From assembly GCA_026710565.1 (NCBI GenBank), contig JAPOQV010000095.1, positions 1-22,977 of the forward strand: a stretch of 22,977 bases of DNA, written 5' to 3'. Below, piece by piece: positions 19,697-22,977 of this stretch. Below the pieces are notes generated by a model that had not been told where the DNA came from, did not search any database, and was given only the letters and a program-made list of their open reading frames with translations. Each line of letters begins with the position of its first letter. Positions within the stretch are counted from its first letter, which is position 1. Position numbers and translations under genes: made by a program. Origin of the DNA: Spirochaetaceae bacterium. GTDB lineage: Bacteria > Spirochaetota > Spirochaetia > SZUA-6 > Bin103.

Positions 19697-21337
19697 ATGG
19701 CGGCAGACGTTGAGCTGCGCGAGCCCATCGAGCGCGCCATGGGCTACGTCGAGCGCTGGGCGGCGCCGCTGGTGGAGCTGGACGCGGTCGCCGCGGTCGC
19801 CCGCGGCGACGACCGGTACATCGCGGAGGACCTGACCCACAACGTCGGCCGCGCCCTCGATGCCCTGCTCAAGGGGCGGGAGGTGACCGGCCGCGTGGTC
19901 GACGGCAAGGTGCTCGGCGCGCTGCGCGGCGTCCTGTTCGCCACCCTGGACAACCCCGCCGGTTTCCCCGCCGCCTGGTGCCGCCTGGCCGACTTCTACT
20001 ACGACGGCCAGCAGCCCGGCATGACCTGCTCTCCGCACAACCTGCGGGAGGCGGTGCAGGCGCTCCTGGAGCTGTACCGCGCCGACGGTGACAGCGAGGC
20101 GCGGCGCAGGCTCGGCACGCTGCTCGACACACTGCTGGCGATCACCGACGACGGCGGCCTGTACCGCACCGATCGGCTCGCGGCGGAGCCGCTCCTGTGC
20201 GGCGTGCTTCCGTTCGCCGACCACCGCCTGGTCGGTGCGTTCTACCAGTCCTGCACGCAGAACCGCGGCCGGCTGATCATGGCGCTCACCCAGGTCTACC
20301 GGGCGCTCGGCGACCCGCGCGCCCTGGAGCTGGCGCAGCGCTTCGTCCGCCTGGTCCGCGCGGAGGCGTTCGCCGAGGACGGCCACCTGACCCACTTCGC
20401 CGGCAACCACACCCACTCGATCACCGGCACCGTGCATGGGCTGGCCGACTGGGGACTGCTGGGCGGCGACCTCGACACCCTCGACCACGCCCGCCGCATC
20501 ATGGAGGTGGGGTTGCCGCCGACCTGCTCCAGCTTCGGCTGGTCGATCGAGGGCGCGTGGCGGGAGGTCATCCCAGGCCGCGGCGAGATCAACAACACCG
20601 GCGACATGGTGCAGGCCGCGCTGATCCTGGGCCGCGCGGGCTGGCCCCGCTTCTTCGAGTCGGCCGAACGCATGATCCGCAGCCACGTGCTGCCGTCGCA
20701 GTGGCGGATCGGCCAGCCCTACCGCCAGCCGGCCGACGACCCGAAGAACCCGCCGCCGCGGGTGCCCGATGGCGAGGACGGCGGCTGGGGATGCCCGGCG
20801 GTGAACGACCGCTACGGCCGATCGCGCTTCGGCATCCTGGACATCACCCAGGGCGGCATCCAGTGCCTGTGGGCCGCGGTCCGCGAGGGCGTCGCCGAGG
20901 ATGACCTCGGCATGGCCGTGAATCTGCTGTTCTCGAACCGGGTCCCCTCGCTGCAGGTGGACAGCGGCCTGACGGAGCGGGGTCGCCTGCGCATCGCCAC
21001 GCGGCGGACGGAACGGGCGCCGGCCACGCTCCGCATCCGCCGGCCGACCTGGCTGGACGTCGGCCGGCTGGCCGTGCGGCGCGAGGGCGTGCCGGAGCCG
21101 CATCGGCTGACCGACCACTGGCTGACCGACCACTGGCTGATCGTCCCGACGGCCGGCCCCGCCACGGTCGAGATCACGATCCCGGTCCCGCGCCGCAGCG
21201 GCACCGAGTGGGTCGATCACCGGCCGTACCACGTCGTCTGGGAGGGCGACCGGGTGGTGGCCATGGATCCGAAGGGGGAGTGCGCGCCGATGTATCCCAG
21301 CGTCGCCGAGCTGGACCGCCGGACGGCCGGCCCGTAA
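19697..21337 (+). CDS. GH127/DUF1680-like six-hairpin glycosidase-like protein
   Basis: This 546-residue protein has the make-up of an (alpha/alpha)6-barrel glycosidase followed by a beta-rich C-terminal part. Helical repeats run to about 400 and include AFYQSCTQNRGRLIMALTQ (181-199), HFAGNHTHSITGTVHGLADWG (233-253) and INNTGDMVQAALILGRAGW (298-316). From 405 on, strands such as MAVNLLFSN, TLRIRRPTWLD (444-454) and HVVWEGDRVVAMDP resemble the sandwich of GH127 beta-L-arabinofuranosidase-type proteins. There is no signal peptide, so it would act on imported oligosaccharides. The assignment is by fold-like features; I cannot name its substrate or point to a certain catalytic pair. The start has no strong ribosome site. 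A tandem 15-bp repeat inside (21107-21136) duplicates LTDHW at 471-480. Confidence 0.7.
   Translation: MAADVELREPIERAMGYVERWAAPLVELDAVAAVARGDDRYIAEDLTHNVGRALDALLKGREVTGRVVDGKVLGALRGVLFATLDNPAGFPAAWCRLADFYYDGQQPGMTCSPHNLREAVQALLELYRADGDSEARRRLGTLLDTLLAITDDGGLYRTDRLAAEPLLCGVLPFADHRLVGAFYQSCTQNRGRLIMALTQVYRALGDPRALELAQRFVRLVRAEAFAEDGHLTHFAGNHTHSITGTVHGLADWGLLGGDLDTLDHARRIMEVGLPPTCSSFGWSIEGAWREVIPGRGEINNTGDMVQAALILGRAGWPRFFESAERMIRSHVLPSQWRIGQPYRQPADDPKNPPPRVPDGEDGGWGCPAVNDRYGRSRFGILDITQGGIQCLWAAVREGVAEDDLGMAVNLLFSNRVPSLQVDSGLTERGRLRIATRRTERAPATLRIRRPTWLDVGRLAVRREGVPEPHRLTDHWLTDHWLIVPTAGPATVEITIPVPRRSGTEWVDHRPYHVVWEGDRVVAMDPKGECAPMYPSVAELDRRTAGP
21107..21136 (+). repeat. In-frame tandem duplication of 15 bp
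   Basis: CTGACCGACCACTGG occurs twice back to back (21107-21121 and 21122-21136), coding LTDHWLTDHW in the glycosidase-like protein. The copies are identical, so the duplication is recent or subject to slippage. It adds five residues in the C-terminal beta-rich region without breaking the frame. Confidence 0.9.
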
Positions 21338-21403
21338 GCCGGCGCACACTGCACACCGGACACCGGCGGCGGTGCTAATATGCGCCGCGATCCGGGAATC
21401 ACC

Positions 21404-22120
21404 ATGACCATCGAACGGCAACAGGCATTGATCGAGGCACAGAACATCACCAGGGTGTTCCGCGCAGGCGCCGAGGAGGTGAACGCGCTCAGGGGCGTGT
21501 CGATCTCGATCCGGGCCGGGTGCTTCGTGCTCCTCCGCGGCCGCTCCGGCTCCGGCAAGACCACGCTGCTCAACCTGTTGGGCGGGCTCGACCGGCCCAC
21601 CGGCGGCACCGTGAAGGTGAACGGCCACGACCTGCATGGCATGAGCGGCGGGCAGCGCAACCGCTGGCGGCGCGACACCGCGGCGTTCGTGTTCCAGGCG
21701 TTGGCCCTGCTGCCGGGGCTCACCGCGCTGGAGAACGTGGATCTGCCGCTGCGCATCGCCGGGGTGGATCCCCGTACTGCCGCCGCCAGAGCGCGCGAGC
21801 AGCTCGAGCGGGTGGGCCTGGGGCCGCGCGCCCATCACCGCGTGTTCGAGCTGTCCGGCGGGGAGCAGCAGCGCGTCGCCGTGGCTCGCGCCCTGGTCAA
21901 GCAACCGACGGTGCTGTTCGCCGACGAGCCGACCGGGGAGCTCGACCAGGGATCCGGCGCCACCGTGCTGCAGCTCCTTCGTTCGGCGGTAGAAGAGCGG
22001 CGCATGACCGCCGTGGTCACCAGCCACGATCACCTGGCGACCGGCTACGCCGACCTGGTGTACGCGATGGCGGACGGCGTGCTGCACCGGGTCGAACCGT
22101 CAAGGGAGGGCTCGGCATGA
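21404..22120 (+). CDS. ABC transporter ATP-binding protein (MacB/LolD type)
   Basis: The 238-residue protein is a complete ABC ATPase: Walker A GRSGSGKTT at 46-54, Q-loop FQ at 97-98, signature LSGGEQQRVA at 150-159, Walker B VLFADEP at 170-176, and the switch histidine H208 (TSHDH). VNALRGVS near the start and the LSGGEQQ form are typical of the MacB/LolD/FtsE branch, which powers lipoprotein or drug export. I prefer the ATG at 21404, which has GGGA upstream and brings the start near the usual position; an in-frame ATG at 21380 adds 8 residues. Its stop overlaps the next start as ATGA, so it is coupled to a HlyD-type adaptor. The permease is not in the window and probably lies just beyond. 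Confidence 0.92.
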   Translation: MTIERQQALIEAQNITRVFRAGAEEVNALRGVSISIRAGCFVLLRGRSGSGKTTLLNLLGGLDRPTGGTVKVNGHDLHGMSGGQRNRWRRDTAAFVFQALALLPGLTALENVDLPLRIAGVDPRTAAARAREQLERVGLGPRAHHRVFELSGGEQQRVAVARALVKQPTVLFADEPTGELDQGSGATVLQLLRSAVEERRMTAVVTSHDHLATGYADLVYAMADGVLHRVEPSREGSA

Positions 22121-22977
22121 GGCTCGGCACGGAACGCACACGACGCCCCATCCTGCCGGCGATCCGCACGGCGCTCGCGGTGTGCGCCGTGGCGGTCGTC
22201 GCCGTGCTCGCCGGATGCGGCCGTCCGGCCGACGACCTGGAGCTGCCCGCCGAGCTGTCGGAGCTCGGCGCCCGCACCTCGGCACCTACGTACCCGGTGG
22301 AGCGGCGTGACCTGGCGGTCGAGATCGAGCGGGTGGCGCGCGTGCAGTCGGTGCGGCTGCAGGAGCTGTACTTCGAGGAGGGCGGCCGGCTGGCGGAGCT
22401 CAACGTCGGCACCGGCGACCAGGTGACGCAGGGGCAGATCCTGGCGCGGGTCGCCAGCGGCCCGCTTCAGCACAGCCTGCGCCTGGCCGAGATCGACCTG
22501 GAGATCGACCGTCTGCGGGCCTCCTCGCAGAGTCCGGGCTCCTCCAGCGTCGACCGGCAGATCCGGCAGCTCGAGCTGACCAAGCGCGAAGCGGCGGTCG
22601 ACTTCCTGCGGCGGCGCGTGGAAGCGCACACCATCCGCGCCCCCTACGACGGCGTGATCACGCGGGTGAACCCGGTGGTGGACGAGATCGTCGAGGGCTA
22701 CCGCACCATCATCGAGATCGCCGACCCCTCGGAGCTGGAGCTGCAGATGGACGTCAGCGTGGACCAGTTCGACCGGATGGAGGTCGGGCAGTCGGCGCAG
22801 GTCGAGATCAGCAAGGGCACCTGGGCGCCGGGCACGGTGTCGCGGCTCACCAGCCGGACCTCGGGCCGCGATGCCGCCCTGCGGCGCGAGGAGTACGTCG
22901 TGCACCTGCGGCTGGACCAGGCCGATGCGGTGTCGTTCCGCATGGGCGCCCGCCACGCGGCCCGCGTGCTGGTCGAC
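22117..22977 (+). CDS. HlyD/MacA-like periplasmic adaptor lipoprotein, N-terminal part
   Basis: The first 287 residues of a membrane-fusion protein; the rest lies beyond the window. An N-terminal hydrophobic stretch (19-33) ends in a lipobox VLAGC with C34 as lipidation site, so it is anchored to a membrane facing the periplasm. A biotinyl-lipoyl-like half (FEEGGRLAELNVGTGDQVTQGQILARV) precedes a short alpha-hairpin (about 120-165), a second lipoyl half (IRAPYDGVITRVNPVVDEIV) and a beta-barrel part. It would link the ABC ATPase/permease to an outer-membrane channel or act in MacAB-like export. AAGGGAGGG lies 6 nt before the ATG, which overlaps the ATPase stop (ATGA). Its cargo is unknown. Confidence 0.9.
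   Translation, partial: MRLGTERTRRPILPAIRTALAVCAVAVVAVLAGCGRPADDLELPAELSELGARTSAPTYPVERRDLAVEIERVARVQSVRLQELYFEEGGRLAELNVGTGDQVTQGQILARVASGPLQHSLRLAEIDLEIDRLRASSQSPGSSSVDRQIRQLELTKREAAVDFLRRRVEAHTIRAPYDGVITRVNPVVDEIVEGYRTIIEIADPSELELQMDVSVDQFDRMEVGQSAQVEISKGTWAPGTVSRLTSRTSGRDAALRREEYVVHLRLDQADAVSFRMGARHAARVLVD

Noticed and set aside
19379..22087. Long minus-strand open frame reading into hicB.
   Set aside because: Most of it is antisense to the glycosidase-like and ABC genes. Only the hicB and hicA' portions have recognisable protein sequence.
1..22977. tRNA, rRNA, CRISPR array, complete insertion sequence or transposase.
   Set aside because: I looked for each and saw no cloverleaf-like tRNA ends, regular direct repeats with spacers, or transposase motifs.

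Overview
This is a GC-rich bacterial chromosomal window with tightly packed genes on both strands. A lipoprotein-type periplasmic adaptor next to a MacB/LolD-like ATPase suggests a diderm (Gram-negative-type) cell. The gene stock is phytanoyl-CoA-dioxygenase (PhyH) genes paired with Gfo/Idh oxidoreductases, a sialidase-like protein, a six-hairpin glycosidase-like protein, and carnitine catabolism. It recalls uncultivated, sponge-associated or marine lineages such as Poribacteria-like or Spirochaetes MAGs. That taxonomic remark is inference only; no rRNA or tRNA is present to anchor it.

Layout. (A) 1-7666, all on the minus strand. Reading 5' to 3' on that strand: a 22-codon leader-like ORF, an amidohydrolase, a small Rieske protein, and an ABC-transporter-like tail fragment. 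A recognisable promoter follows, then gamma-butyrobetaine dioxygenase, a BKACE (3-dehydrocarnitine cleavage) enzyme, and a carnitine dehydrogenase-thioesterase fusion. Next come a truncated PhyH tail, a GNAT acetyltransferase, an intact PhyH, and a Gfo/Idh oxidoreductase that runs off the window. (B) 7760-11053, plus strand: an NfeD-like membrane protein and two SPFH (flotillin/stomatin-type) proteins, ending at a strong hairpin shared with the convergent hisI-hisG pair (11086-12398, minus). (C) 12480-16270: a PhyH and Gfo/Idh pair (plus), tag DNA glycosylase (minus) and a membrane fatty acid desaturase (plus). (D) 16271-21337: an accessory, scarred region. It holds a frame-broken gene remnant, a lone AAA_14/DUF4143 ATPase, a BNR sialidase-like protein, a hicB antitoxin joined in frame to a truncated hicA, a duplicated 3' tail of the sialidase gene, and a GH127-like protein. 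(E) 21404-22977: an ABC exporter ATPase and a HlyD-type lipoprotein adaptor, cut by the window end.

How the genes work together. The clearest pathway is the 2255-5860 operon. It can hydroxylate gamma-butyrobetaine to L-carnitine, oxidise this to 3-dehydrocarnitine, cleave it with acetyl-CoA to betainyl-CoA plus acetoacetate, and release glycine betaine. Two separate PhyH-then-Gfo/Idh pairs look like a reused hydroxylate-then-oxidise module of unknown substrate. In two places a short 3' tail of a neighbouring gene is left beside a full copy (PhyH tail at 1989-2251, sialidase tail at 19574-19690), which marks past duplication and deletion. Most intra-operon junctions overlap (GTGA, ATGA, TGATG), implying translational coupling.
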